From Streptomyces sp. HNM0575 (GTDB taxonomy: Bacteria; Actinomycetota; Actinomycetes; Streptomycetales; Streptomycetaceae), in contig NZ_JAASAG010000005.1 of assembly GCF_012726265.1 (NCBI RefSeq), positions 372,001-436,000 of the forward strand: a stretch of 64,000 nt of DNA. The letters are read 5' to 3'. Under the pieces are notes generated by a model. It searched no databases. It was given only the letters and a program-made list of their open reading frames with translations, and was not told the origin of the DNA. This document shows, in pieces, positions 27,037-34,589 of this stretch. Both the position numbers and the translations under genes were made by a program. Position 1 is the first letter of the stretch; every line of letters starts with the position of its first letter.

Positions 27037-28359
27037 CAACTCCCGTACCAGCGCGCCGACTTGCTCGGTCTCGACGAGGAACCCGTCGTGGCCGCAAGGG
27101 GATTCGATGACCCGGACCCGGTCCGCGCCGGCGATGCCGGCGGCCAACTCCGCCTGCTGGGCGAGCGGGTAGAGCCGGTCGGAGTCCACCCCCGCGACGA
27201 GTGCCGGGACGTTGATGCGCCGCAGCGCCGAGGCTGTGCCGCCGCGGTCGCGGCCGACGTCGTGCCGGTTCATCGCTTCGCTCAGCCGTACGTAGCTGGC
27301 CGCGTCGAACCGCCGCACCAGCTTGTCGGCGTGGTGGTCGAGATAGGACTGCACGCGGTAACGGGGCCCCTTGCCCGGCTCTTCGTCCTCCTCCTGCTCC
27401 AACCGTCCGAAGCGCGCCTGGAGTTCGGGTTCGGCGCGGTAGGTGAGATGGGCGATGCGGCGGGCGACGCCCAGGCCGCGGTGCGGCCCGCGTCCGGGTC
27501 CCGCGTCGTGGTAGTCGCCGCCGCGCCACCCGGCGTCCGCGCGGATCGCCTCGATCTGCGCGGACGACCAGGCGATCTGGTCCGCGGACGCGGCCGCCGG
27601 GCAGGCGAGCAGCAACAGGGCGCCCACCCGGGCCGGTTGGGCCGCCGCCCACTCCAGCGCCCGCATCCCGCCCATGGACCCGCCGACGACGGCCGCCCAG
27701 CGCTCCACGCCGAGCGCGTCGGCGAGCAGCGCCTCGGCCGCCACCTGGTCGCGCTGCGTCAGAGACGGAAAGGCGCTGCCCCAGGGGCGGTTGCCGCCCG
27801 GTGCCGGCGAGGCCGGGCCCGTACTGCCCTGGCAGCCGCCGAGCACGTTGGGCGCGACGACGAACCACCGGTCGGTGTCCAGCGCCCGCCCCGGCCCGAT
27901 CAGCCCGTCCCACCAGCCGGGGGTCGGGTGCCCCGGGCCCTCCGGCCCTGCGGCGTGGCTGTCGCCGGTCAGCGCGTGCAGTACCAGCACGGCGTTGGAG
28001 GCGTCGGGCGCGAGACGGCCCCATGTCTCGTACGCCAGCCGCACGGTGGGGAGTCGACCGCCCGATTCGAGGGGCAACGGGTGCTGCGTGCCGGTGACGA
28101 GGTCCGCCCAGCGGCGCCTGCCCACCGGGTCTCCCTCCCGCCAGGCGCCCGTGGCGGGAGGGAGGCGTGGGCTCGGCGTACGGGCGGGGCGCGGCGTTCG
28201 CTCGGGACCCGGCGTACGCGTGGGGCCCGGCAGGCGCGGCACGACGGCCCCGCCGTCCCCGCTCTCCTCGCCCGTGGTGCCCGCAGAGCCCGCGGTGCCC
28301 GCAGTGCCACCGGTGCCCGTCGTACCCGCACCAGTCGTGCCGCCCCCGGCGCCCGCCAC
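27028..28359 (-). CDS. metX: Homoserine O-acetyltransferase
   Basis: MetX makes O-acetylhomoserine from homoserine and acetyl-CoA for direct sulfhydrylation by MetY. The alpha/beta-hydrolase core shows the nucleophile elbow GGSMGGM, the family stretches LVLHALTGDSHAAG and NVLGGCQGSTGP, and the C-terminal catalytic His in CGHDGFL. With the GTG at 28359 (32 bp after the metY stop) the protein has 443 residues; about 65 N-terminal residues are Gly/Thr/Ala- and Pro/Thr-repeats that MetX proteins lack. The true start is uncertain; the core begins at TGAWREGDPVG. Confidence 0.92.
   Translation of the reverse strand: MAGAGGGTTGAGTTGTGGTAGTAGSAGTTGEESGDGGAVVPRLPGPTRTPGPERTPRPARTPSPRLPPATGAWREGDPVGRRRWADLVTGTQHPLPLESGGRLPTVRLAYETWGRLAPDASNAVLVLHALTGDSHAAGPEGPGHPTPGWWDGLIGPGRALDTDRWFVVAPNVLGGCQGSTGPASPAPGGNRPWGSAFPSLTQRDQVAAEALLADALGVERWAAVVGGSMGGMRALEWAAAQPARVGALLLLACPAAASADQIAWSSAQIEAIRADAGWRGGDYHDAGPGRGPHRGLGVARRIAHLTYRAEPELQARFGRLEQEEDEEPGKGPRYRVQSYLDHHADKLVRRFDAASYVRLSEAMNRHDVGRDRGGTASALRRINVPALVAGVDSDRLYPLAQQAELAAGIAGADRVRVIESPCGHDGFLVETEQVGALVRELLS
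28270..28350. repeat. Degenerate 9-bp repeat encoding the Gly/Thr/Ala-rich MetX N terminus
   Basis: Repeated GTGCCCGCA/GTGCCCGTC-type nonamers (plus-strand reading) encode GTTGAGTTGTGGTAGTAG on the minus strand. This is low-complexity coding sequence or, if metX starts later, a repeat in the metY-metX spacer. Confidence 0.6.
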
Positions 28360-28391
28360 GAGACCGTCGGGCCCACCGCGCTTCGCGCCGC

Positions 28392-29762
28392 TCAGGAGGC
28401 GGCGCCCTTCGCCGCACGGAAGCCGCTCTCCAGGTCGGCCTTCAGATCGTCGATGTGCTCCAGTCCGGCCGAGAGCCTGACCAGGCCGGGATGCGTACCG
28501 GTCGCGGCCAGTTGTGCCTCGTCCAGCTGGCTGTGGGTGGTCGAGGCGGGGTGAATGATCAGGCTGCGGACGTCGCCGATGTTGGCGAGGTGGCTGAAGA
28601 GGCCGACGGCGTCGACGAAGCGCTTGCCCGCCTCCACGCCGTCCCGCAGCTCGAAGGAGACCACCGCGCCCGCGCCGCGCGGCAGATAGCGGCGGGCCGC
28701 CTCGTACCAGCGGTTGGACGGCAGCCCCGGGTAGTGCACGGCGGAGACCTCGTCCCGCTGTTCCAGCCACTCGGCGAGTTCCTGCGCGTTGGACGAGTGC
28801 CGCTCGATGCGCAGGCTGAGCGTCTCGACGCCCTGGAGCAGCAGGAACGCGGAGTGGGGCGCGATCGCGGGCCCCAGGTCGCGCAGGAGCTGGACGCGCA
28901 GCTTCACGGCGAACGCGCTGGGTCCCAGGTCCGGCCAGTAGCGCAGGCCGTGGTAGCTGGGGTCGGGGGAGTGGAAGTCGGGGAAGCGCTCGGCGTGTTC
29001 GCCGAAGTCGAAGGTTCCGCCGTCCACCACGACGCCGCCGATGGTGGTGCCGTGTCCGCCCAGGAACTTCGTGGCGGAGTGCACGACGATGTCCGCGCCG
29101 TGCTCAAGAGGCCGCAGGAGATAGGGAGTCGGCACCGTGTTGTCGACGATCAGCGGCAGCCCGGCCTCGTGGGCGGCGTCGGCCACGGCGCGCACGTCGA
29201 GGACGTTGCCGCGCGGATTGCCGAGCGTCTCCGCGAACAGCGCCTTGGTCTCCGGCCTGATGGCCGCCCGCCACGCCTCGATGTCGTCGGGGTCGTCGAC
29301 GAAGGACACCTCGATGCCGAACTTGGGGAGGGTGTGCCGGAAGAGGTTGTACGTGCCGCCGTACAGCGAGGTGCTGGAGACGATGTGGCTGCCCGAGCCC
29401 GCCAGCGTCAGGATCGCCAGGGTCTCGGCCGCCTGCCCCGAGGCGAGCGCGACCGCCGCAACTCCCCCTTCCAGCGCGGCGATCCGCTGTTCGAAGACGT
29501 CCTGCGTGGGGTTGTGGATCCGGGTGTAGATGTTGCCCGGCTCGGCCAGCGAGAACAGGTCGGCCGCATGCCGGGTGTCCCGGAACGCGTACGACGTCGT
29601 CTGGTAGATCGGCACCGCCCGCGCCCCCGTGGTCGGGTCGGGCTCGGCTCCCGCGTGGATCTGCCGGGTCTCGAAGGACCAGTTGGCCCCCTCCTCGGGC
29701 TGCTGGGCGGGTTCGGCGGTGTGCCCGCCGGTGATGGAGTCGACGGGCTGCTGCTCACTCAT
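28392..29762 (-). CDS. metY: O-acetylhomoserine sulfhydrylase (aminocarboxypropyltransferase)
   Basis: This 456-residue PLP enzyme makes homocysteine from O-acetylhomoserine and sulfide. It belongs to the Cys/Met-metabolism PLP family: ALASGQAAETLAIL (phosphate-binding), IVDNTVPTPYL (Asp stacking on PLP ring) and HSATKFLGGHG with the Schiff-base Lys. Residues 1-28 are a short variable extension. It is promoter-proximal in metY-metX and is preceded by a ~500-nt leader with a leaderless cysteine-containing small ORF, which suggests attenuation control. Confidence 0.95.
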   Translation of the reverse strand: MSEQQPVDSITGGHTAEPAQQPEEGANWSFETRQIHAGAEPDPTTGARAVPIYQTTSYAFRDTRHAADLFSLAEPGNIYTRIHNPTQDVFEQRIAALEGGVAAVALASGQAAETLAILTLAGSGSHIVSSTSLYGGTYNLFRHTLPKFGIEVSFVDDPDDIEAWRAAIRPETKALFAETLGNPRGNVLDVRAVADAAHEAGLPLIVDNTVPTPYLLRPLEHGADIVVHSATKFLGGHGTTIGGVVVDGGTFDFGEHAERFPDFHSPDPSYHGLRYWPDLGPSAFAVKLRVQLLRDLGPAIAPHSAFLLLQGVETLSLRIERHSSNAQELAEWLEQRDEVSAVHYPGLPSNRWYEAARRYLPRGAGAVVSFELRDGVEAGKRFVDAVGLFSHLANIGDVRSLIIHPASTTHSQLDEAQLAATGTHPGLVRLSAGLEHIDDLKADLESGFRAAKGAAS

Positions 29763-29779
29763 GTCTTTCCCTCGTGGAT

Positions 29780-29827
29780 GTGGACGTGGACGGGTGGGTG
29801 GACGTGGACGGGTACGCGGACGGGTGG
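29780..29827. repeat. 18-bp tandem repeat just upstream of metY
   Basis: GTGGACGTGGACGGGTGG at 29780 and a one-step variant at 29798, then a 12-bp partial copy at 29816. It ends 18 bp from the metY start codon and would overlap the ribosome landing region. Confidence 0.85.
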
Positions 29828-29978
29828 GTCGGTGGATTCCGGAAGGATCCGGGATGTTCCGGTCGATGTCGGGCAGCGGCTGTGCGCAGTGCGGTCGCGG
29901 GAGTTCGCGGTGGCCGAGCGGGGACGAAGTGCCGAGGTCGCCCGAGGAGGAGGCGCCGACGACGCGGGACCGGGACGG

Positions 29979-30020
29979 CGTTGCGGCGAGGACGTTGCGG
30001 CGAAGACGTTCCGGCGAAGA
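29979..30020. repeat. Three 14-bp tandem repeats in the metY leader
   Basis: CGTTGCGGCGAGGA (29979), CGTTGCGGCGAAGA (29993) and CGTTCCGGCGAAGA (30007) follow each other without gaps. Confidence 0.88.
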
Positions 30021-30267
30021 GGCCGGGGAGCCTCAGGGCGGCGGCTCGGAACCGCCGTGCCACCGGCCGCGCCCCTGCTCGTACCGCGTCCGGAGCCGTC
30101 AGCGAGCTGGGGCCCGTAGGCCGCTGCGCTCGCCCCGTGGGGGAGGGCTCCCGCGCACTGGACCGACTGTCGGCGTACGAAGGCGGAAGCGGGGAATCGA
30201 GGGTGCCGTCGGCCGGGCCACGCCGTGTCGCCCGCGCCGCCTGGAAGAGCCGGTGGCGCCGGGGATC

Positions 30268-30342
30268 TCAGCTACATCGAGTGGCGGCGACGCAGGGTCG
30301 ATCCGCGGCACATCGCGACGTGAATGCATCGGACTCGCGCAT
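30268..30342 (-). CDS. Leaderless 24-residue cysteine leader peptide upstream of metY
   Basis: The small ORF encodes MRESDAFTSRC, then AADRPCVAATRCS, with Cys at 11, 17 and 23. Its ATG lies exactly where transcription is expected from the promoter at 30350-30378, so the mRNA should be leaderless; a GAGGT element overlaps the same bases. It resembles the short Arg/Cys-containing leader peptides of actinobacterial sulfur genes and the cysteine-responsive leaderless uORFs described in mycobacteria. I infer that ribosome progress through the Cys codons senses Cys-tRNA supply and sets metYX expression. The peptide itself probably has no function. Confidence 0.65.
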   Translation of the reverse strand: MRESDAFTSRCAADRPCVAATRCS

Positions 30343-30349
30343 GACCTCG

Positions 30350-30378
30350 AAATTAGTGACGCCCCACTGACCGGTCAA
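30350..30378 (-). promoter_or_regulatory. Promoter of the metY leader transcript
   Basis: Read on minus: -35 TTGACC (30378-30373), 17-bp spacer, -10 TAATTT (30355-30350). The expected start is at about 30343-30342, the ATG of the leader peptide. This is one of the best consensus promoters in the window. The 196 bp from here to the TetR stop hold nothing else that I recognise. Confidence 0.75.
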
Positions 30379-30574
30379 CGGCCGCCCCGGGCCCCGGCCG
30401 GCATTGCAACAGGGGCTTCGCAGCAGCGCAATTCGGGGTTACGCGGAGGTCATGCGCGGACGGAAGACGGGGCCTCAGCGGCAACGGCCGCGACCGCGGC
30501 GGGACATGGGGCTCGCCGCGGACCCGGCTGTGACGTCCGGTGAGGTCGGTGACGCACCTGCCGTGGCGAGTGCT

Positions 30575-31189
30575 TCACACACGCATCGGCAGCCGGGCGG
30601 CAGGGGGCAGTGGGGCCGCGCCGGGGTTCGCCCGGAACGAATCGATGATCAGTGCTGCGAGCCGACGCGTCGCCGCGGCCTGTGCCGCCGGGGAGCCCGC
30701 GCGGACGCCATGGCTCGCCTGCACGGCGAGGACGACGTCCTCCAGTACGACGTCCGCCCGCAGTTCGCCGCTCGCCTTTGCACGCCGGATCAGTTCGAGC
30801 AGCCCGCGCACCGTCCGGTCGCGATCGGCGGTGAACTCGGCGCTGCGGGAGAGCTGCGCGATGACGGCCCGGACCCGCGGGTCGCCGCCGTACGCAGTCA
30901 CGAGCCTTTCGACCGCCAGGGACAGCCCCTGCCACGGGTCACTCGCCGTGAGCCCCTCCTCGACGACCGTCGAGCACAGGGACATCTCCTCGCCGAAGGC
31001 GGCGGTGAACAGCGCCTGCTTGGTGGGGAACCGCCGGTAGACGGTGGCGGGGCCGACCTCGGCGAGCCTGGCGATCTCCCGTACCGGCACGGAGAGTCCA
31101 CCGGTGGTGAAGGCCAGCCGGGCCGCCGCCAGGATGCGTTCGCGGTTGTCGCCCGCGTCCGAACGCAACCGACTCACTTCGCTCGTCAC
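30575..31189 (-). CDS. TetR-family regulator
   Basis: The 204-residue protein has a canonical TetR helix-turn-helix (SVPVREIARLAEVGPATVYRRFPTKQALFTAAF, about 33-65) and a C-terminal ligand domain. It is divergent from the NADP-dependent oxidoreductase with only 49 bp between starts, the usual arrangement for a TetR repressor and its detoxifying target. Its GTG follows the -10 TAAAGT by 6 bp, so the transcript appears leaderless. Confidence 0.9.
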   Translation of the reverse strand: MTSEVSRLRSDAGDNRERILAAARLAFTTGGLSVPVREIARLAEVGPATVYRRFPTKQALFTAAFGEEMSLCSTVVEEGLTASDPWQGLSLAVERLVTAYGGDPRVRAVIAQLSRSAEFTADRDRTVRGLLELIRRAKASGELRADVVLEDVVLAVQASHGVRAGSPAAQAAATRRLAALIIDSFRANPGAAPLPPAARLPMRV

Positions 31190-31195
31190 GCTCTC

Positions 31196-31201
31196 ACTTT
31201 A
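31196..31201 (-). promoter_or_regulatory. -10 box of leaderless tetR promoter
   Basis: TAAAGT on minus, then 6 bases, then the GTG at 31189. It nearly abuts the divergent promoter at 31226-31231, so one bound repressor would cover both. Confidence 0.55.
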
Positions 31202-31225
31202 GCCAGGCCGCCCGTCCGGCCCGCC

Positions 31226-31231
31226 TACGTT
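31226..31231 (+). promoter_or_regulatory. -10 box of leaderless oxidoreductase promoter
   Basis: TACGTT, then 7 bases, then the ATG at 31239; no ribosome binding site is visible. Confidence 0.45.
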
Positions 31232-31238
31232 CGGCGCC

Positions 31239-32174
31239 ATGAGAACAGTCCAGTACGCCGAGTACGGCCCGCCCGGTGTCCTCCGCATCGTCGAGGAGCC
31301 GGAACCGCACGCGGGCCCGGGAGAGATCCGCATCGCCGTACGCGCATCGAGCGTGTCACCGGGGGAGGTGCGCAGCCGGTCCGGAGCGATGCGGGAGGTG
31401 CTGCCGGCGGTCTTCCCCGTCCGGACCGGCTACGACGCCGCGGGCGTGGTCGACGAGTTGGGCGAGGGCGTGACCGGTACGCGGGTCGGGGACGAGGTCT
31501 TCGGCGCGACCGCGATGACCGCCCGCGGCTCCAACGCCGACCACGTCAACCTCGCCATGTGGGCCCGGAGACCGGCCGGGTGGACGTGGGAGGAGGCGGC
31601 GGGGGCGACGGGTGCCGTCGAGACGTCCTTCCGCGTCCTGGACCGGCTCGCGGTGGGCGCCGGGCACACCGTGCTGGTGCACGGCGCGGCGGGCGGTACC
31701 GGCAGCGTCGCCGTGCAGCTCGCGGCCGCGCGCGGCGCGACCGTGCTGGGCACCGCGAGCGAGCACAACCACGGCTTCCTGCGTTCCCTCGGCGCGGAGC
31801 CGACGACGTACGGGCCGGGGCTGGCCGAGCGGATCCGCGCACTCGCGCCGTCGGGTGTGGACGCGGTCTTCGACTGTGCCGGGGGCGTGCTGCCCGACCT
31901 GGTCGCCATCGCCGGCGACCCGGCCCGCGTGGTGACGGTCGCGGACATCACCGCCGCCGCCCACGGCGTGCACATGTCCCATACGGCGCCGGGCGCTTCC
32001 GTGGGTCCTCCCGATCCGCCCGCGGCACACGGCCTGGCGATCGCGGTCGAACTGGCCGAGCAGGGTCGGCTGCGCATCCCCGTCGCGGGGGCATTCCCAC
32101 TGGCCGAGGTCGCTGCCGCCCACGCGCTGAGCGAAGGCGGCCACGCCCGCGGCAAGATCGTGCTGCTGCACTGA
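31239..32174 (+). CDS. NADP-dependent quinone oxidoreductase-like protein (zinc-independent MDR)
   Basis: The 311-residue medium-chain reductase starts MRTVQYAEYGPPGVL and has the cofactor motif VLVHGAAGGTGSVAVQLA (about 145-162), characteristic of quinone oxidoreductases/zeta-crystallins. It lacks the zinc-binding Cys cluster of alcohol dehydrogenases. It likely reduces quinones or reactive enals and is controlled by the divergent TetR protein. Tandem repeats begin at its last codons. Confidence 0.9.
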   Translation: MRTVQYAEYGPPGVLRIVEEPEPHAGPGEIRIAVRASSVSPGEVRSRSGAMREVLPAVFPVRTGYDAAGVVDELGEGVTGTRVGDEVFGATAMTARGSNADHVNLAMWARRPAGWTWEEAAGATGAVETSFRVLDRLAVGAGHTVLVHGAAGGTGSVAVQLAAARGATVLGTASEHNHGFLRSLGAEPTTYGPGLAERIRALAPSGVDAVFDCAGGVLPDLVAIAGDPARVVTVADITAAAHGVHMSHTAPGASVGPPDPPAAHGLAIAVELAEQGRLRIPVAGAFPLAEVAAAHALSEGGHARGKIVLLH

Positions 32175-32199
32175 TCCGCGCTGCACTGACCCGCGCTGA
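32165..32199. repeat. 15-bp tandem repeat over the oxidoreductase stop codon
   Basis: GCTGCACTGATCCGC (32165) and GCTGCACTGACCCGC (32180), then GCTGA. The real stop TGA (32172-32174) is inside the first unit and is copied in the second. Confidence 0.85.
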
Positions 32200-32220
32200 C
32201 TCTCCGTACGCCGGCAGCGG

Positions 32221-32307
32221 ATCGGCGTTCCGCGCGAGGTGATCGTGCTCCGGCGTCTGCCCGAACCGCGCATCGGCGTTCCACCCGAGGTGATCGTGTT
32301 CCGGCGT
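32221..32307. repeat. 36-bp direct repeat, two copies 51 bp apart
   Basis: Copies at 32221-32256 and 32272-32307 share ATCGGCGTTCC, then CGAGGTGATCGTG, then TCCGGCGT with three mismatches. They fill the space between the oxidoreductase and the convergent iron alcohol dehydrogenase. Confidence 0.88.
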
Positions 32308-32368
32308 TCCGTCCGCCGCTGCGCGGAGCGGCGGGCGGACTCAACGGCGACTGCTTCACCGGCGGCCG

Positions 32369-33538
32369 TCAGTACGCCGAGCGCAGCAGTTCGAGGACCT
32401 GGGGCTCGGTCGGCTGCCGTGGGGCGTTGCGCGTGACGGGGTCTGTCACCGCGCCCGCGGCGACAGACGGCAGCAGCTGCCGGGTCGTGCGCAACTCACG
32501 CAGCGGCCTCTTGACGTCGACCGCGCCGGAGATCTCGCGCACGGCCCCTATCGCGGCCCGCGCCCAGTCGCCGTCGGAGGGCGGATCCAGGCGCAGCGCC
32601 CTTGCCGTCGTCTCGTACGCGCCGGCGGCGTCCGGAGCGCTGAACTCCATGACCTCCTCCAGCACGGCCGCCAGCGCGACACCGTGCGGGGTGCCGGTGT
32701 GGGCGGTGAGCGCGTGGCCGATGCCGTGGACCAGGCCGAGGCCGGAGAGCGTGAGGGCCTGTCCGGCGAGATGTGCGCCCATCATCAACTCGGCGCGTGC
32801 GTCGAGGTCGGAGCCGTCGCGGTACGCGGCGGGCAGCGCCCGGCCGACCATGGCGACGGCCTGTGTCGCATGCGCGGCGGAGACCGGGCTCGCCCCGCGC
32901 GAGGCGAGCGACTCGATGGCGTGCACCAGCGCGTCGATGCCGGTGGCCGCGGTGACGTGCGCGGGCAACCCCAGCGTCAGCTCGGGGTCCAGCAGCGCGA
33001 CCCCGGGCTTGACCGACGCGTGCCCGAGATAGACCTTGCGGCAGGCCGCGGTGTCCTCGATGACGCCGAACCCGTTGGTCTCCGCTCCGGTGCCGGAGGT
33101 GGTGGGGACGGCGACGAGCGGGAGACCGTCGGCGGCCTCCCACAGCGCGTCGGCGTCGGCGGCCCGGGCGTCCGGGTTGCCGACGAGCAGCGCGATGCCC
33201 TTCGCCGCGTCGAGCACGGAGCCGCCGCCCAGGGCGACGACCGCGGCGCGCCCGAAGCGCCGGGCCCGTGCCGCGCCCGCGTCGACGTCGCCGGTGGACG
33301 GGTTGGGCGAGATCTCGTCGTGGACGGCGTACTCCATGCCGGCGACGTTCAGCACCTTCAGCAGCCGGTCGACGACGCCCGCGGTTCGCAGCCCGCGGTC
33401 GGTGACGACGAAGGCGCGCGGATGACCGGTGGCGGCGATCAGCTCCGGCAGCCGGCCGAGGCGGCCGGGGCCGAACTCGATGCGGCAGGTCGGCTCGATG
33501 CTCAGCGGCGCGAGGCTGTCGCGCTCGGGGAATGTCAT
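32369..33538 (-). CDS. Iron-containing alcohol dehydrogenase
   Basis: The 389-residue group III alcohol dehydrogenase has the NAD(P) motif GGGSVLDAAKG (about 105-115), VPTTSGTGAETNGFGV, and the metal ligands Asp/His in TGIDALVHAIES and the two His in LGLVHGIGHALTAHTGTPHG. Homologues include lactaldehyde reductase, maleylacetate reductase and 1,3-propanediol dehydrogenase. It is the last gene of the five-gene operon headed by the Fae homologue, 28 bp after the reductase gene, and probably reduces or oxidises a pathway aldehyde. Confidence 0.9.
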   Translation of the reverse strand: MTFPERDSLAPLSIEPTCRIEFGPGRLGRLPELIAATGHPRAFVVTDRGLRTAGVVDRLLKVLNVAGMEYAVHDEISPNPSTGDVDAGAARARRFGRAAVVALGGGSVLDAAKGIALLVGNPDARAADADALWEAADGLPLVAVPTTSGTGAETNGFGVIEDTAACRKVYLGHASVKPGVALLDPELTLGLPAHVTAATGIDALVHAIESLASRGASPVSAAHATQAVAMVGRALPAAYRDGSDLDARAELMMGAHLAGQALTLSGLGLVHGIGHALTAHTGTPHGVALAAVLEEVMEFSAPDAAGAYETTARALRLDPPSDGDWARAAIGAVREISGAVDVKRPLRELRTTRQLLPSVAAGAVTDPVTRNAPRQPTEPQVLELLRSAY

Positions 33539-33566
33539 GGAGGGCTCCTGGCGCTGAGGGTGAGGT

Positions 33567-34502
33567 TCAGGCGGTGAGGGCCGCGTCGCCGAAAGCGGTC
33601 GCCGGGCCGGGAAGGCGGAACTCGCGTCCGGCGAGCGCCTCGTAGAGCCGTACCGGGCTCATCTCGCCCGCCAGATCGCCGTGTTCGGCCTTGGAGCGGC
33701 GGTAGATCTGCTCGACCAGCGCGGAGAGCTCGGTGGCGACGCCGAGGTCACGCCCGACGTCGACGGCGAGACCCAGGTCCTTGCACGCCAGCGCCATCGC
33801 GAACGAGTCGTCGTAATCGCCGTCCGCCAGCACGGACATGATGTCGTTCTCCAGGAAGTGCGACGCGGCCGGGCTGGCCAGCAGCGAGCCGCGCAGCACA
33901 CCGAGGTCCACACCCGCTTTGGCGCCCATCGCCAGCACCTCGGACGTGACCACGAGATGGCTGAACCACAGCAGATTGATCATCAACTTGACGGTGTAGC
34001 CGGTGCCGGGCGGGCCCACGTGCAGGACCTTCTCCGGATCGCCCATCGCCTCGAACACGGCCAGCGACGCACGGAAGTCGTCGTCCGTGCCGCCGGCGAA
34101 TATCTGGAGTGTCCCGGCGTCCGCGCCGCGCGCCATGCCGCTCACGGGCGCGTCGAGCCTGCGCACCCCGCGGGCGTCCAGGACCTCGGCCGCCACGCGC
34201 TCGGCGGCAGCCGGAGTCGACGTCGACATATCGGTCCACAGGGCGCCGGGTGTCAGGGCTGAGGCCGCTCCGCCGTGCAGCAGCACCTCCTCCACGACCC
34301 GCGGACCGGGCAGCATGGTGATCAGCATTTCGGTGCCTTGGGCGCAGGCGGCGGGCGTCGCGGCCCAGCGGGCGCCCAGCGCCAGATGCTCGGCGGCGGC
34401 CTCAGGCCTGGAGTCGTGCACGGTGACCAGGTGTCCCGCGCGGATCAGATGGCGGGCCATGTGGCGACCCATGTTGCCCAGGCCGATGAAACCGATCCTC
34501 AT
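33567..34502 (-). CDS. 3-hydroxyisobutyrate dehydrogenase-family reductase
   Basis: The 311-residue beta-hydroxyacid dehydrogenase has the N-terminal Rossmann motif GFIGLGNMGRHMARHL, the substrate loop DAPVSGMARGADAGTL and the catalytic-Lys helix GTGYTVKLMINLLW. The family includes 3-hydroxyisobutyrate dehydrogenase, tartronate semialdehyde reductase and 6-phosphogluconate dehydrogenase-like enzymes. In this operon, after an enolase-superfamily enzyme, tartronate-semialdehyde-type chemistry in a sugar-acid route is plausible but unproven. It is 87 bp downstream of the aldehyde dehydrogenase. Confidence 0.9.
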   Translation of the reverse strand: MRIGFIGLGNMGRHMARHLIRAGHLVTVHDSRPEAAAEHLALGARWAATPAACAQGTEMLITMLPGPRVVEEVLLHGGAASALTPGALWTDMSTSTPAAAERVAAEVLDARGVRRLDAPVSGMARGADAGTLQIFAGGTDDDFRASLAVFEAMGDPEKVLHVGPPGTGYTVKLMINLLWFSHLVVTSEVLAMGAKAGVDLGVLRGSLLASPAASHFLENDIMSVLADGDYDDSFAMALACKDLGLAVDVGRDLGVATELSALVEQIYRRSKAEHGDLAGEMSPVRLYEALAGREFRLPGPATAFGDAALTA

Positions 34503-34589
34503 CGTTGTCCTCGCAGCGGTGAGAGGTGAACGGGGGAGAAGTGCGGGAAGGAAGCGGGAGGGAAGACGGGTGCGTGAATCGGCGGCGGT

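Larger units (their letters stand above)
29763..30267 (-). other. Long metY 5' leader with tandem repeats
   Basis: These 505 bases lie between the leader-peptide stop and metY. They contain a 14-bp tandem repeat (29979-30020) and an 18-bp repeat (29780-29827) close to the metY start. I see no conserved SAM-I/SAM-IV riboswitch core and no convincing intrinsic terminator. The region is probably the untranslated part of the metY mRNA. Confidence 0.5.

Noticed and set aside
25873..28554. 893-codon plus-strand open frame opposite metQ and metX
   Set aside because: Antisense shadow; both minus-strand genes are complete and recognisable.
29763..30342. SAM riboswitch upstream of metY
   Set aside because: GGTCATG near the start of the leader looks like the beginning of a SAM-I/IV aptamer, but the conserved core and pseudoknot partners are not visible; the same bases form the leader peptide start.
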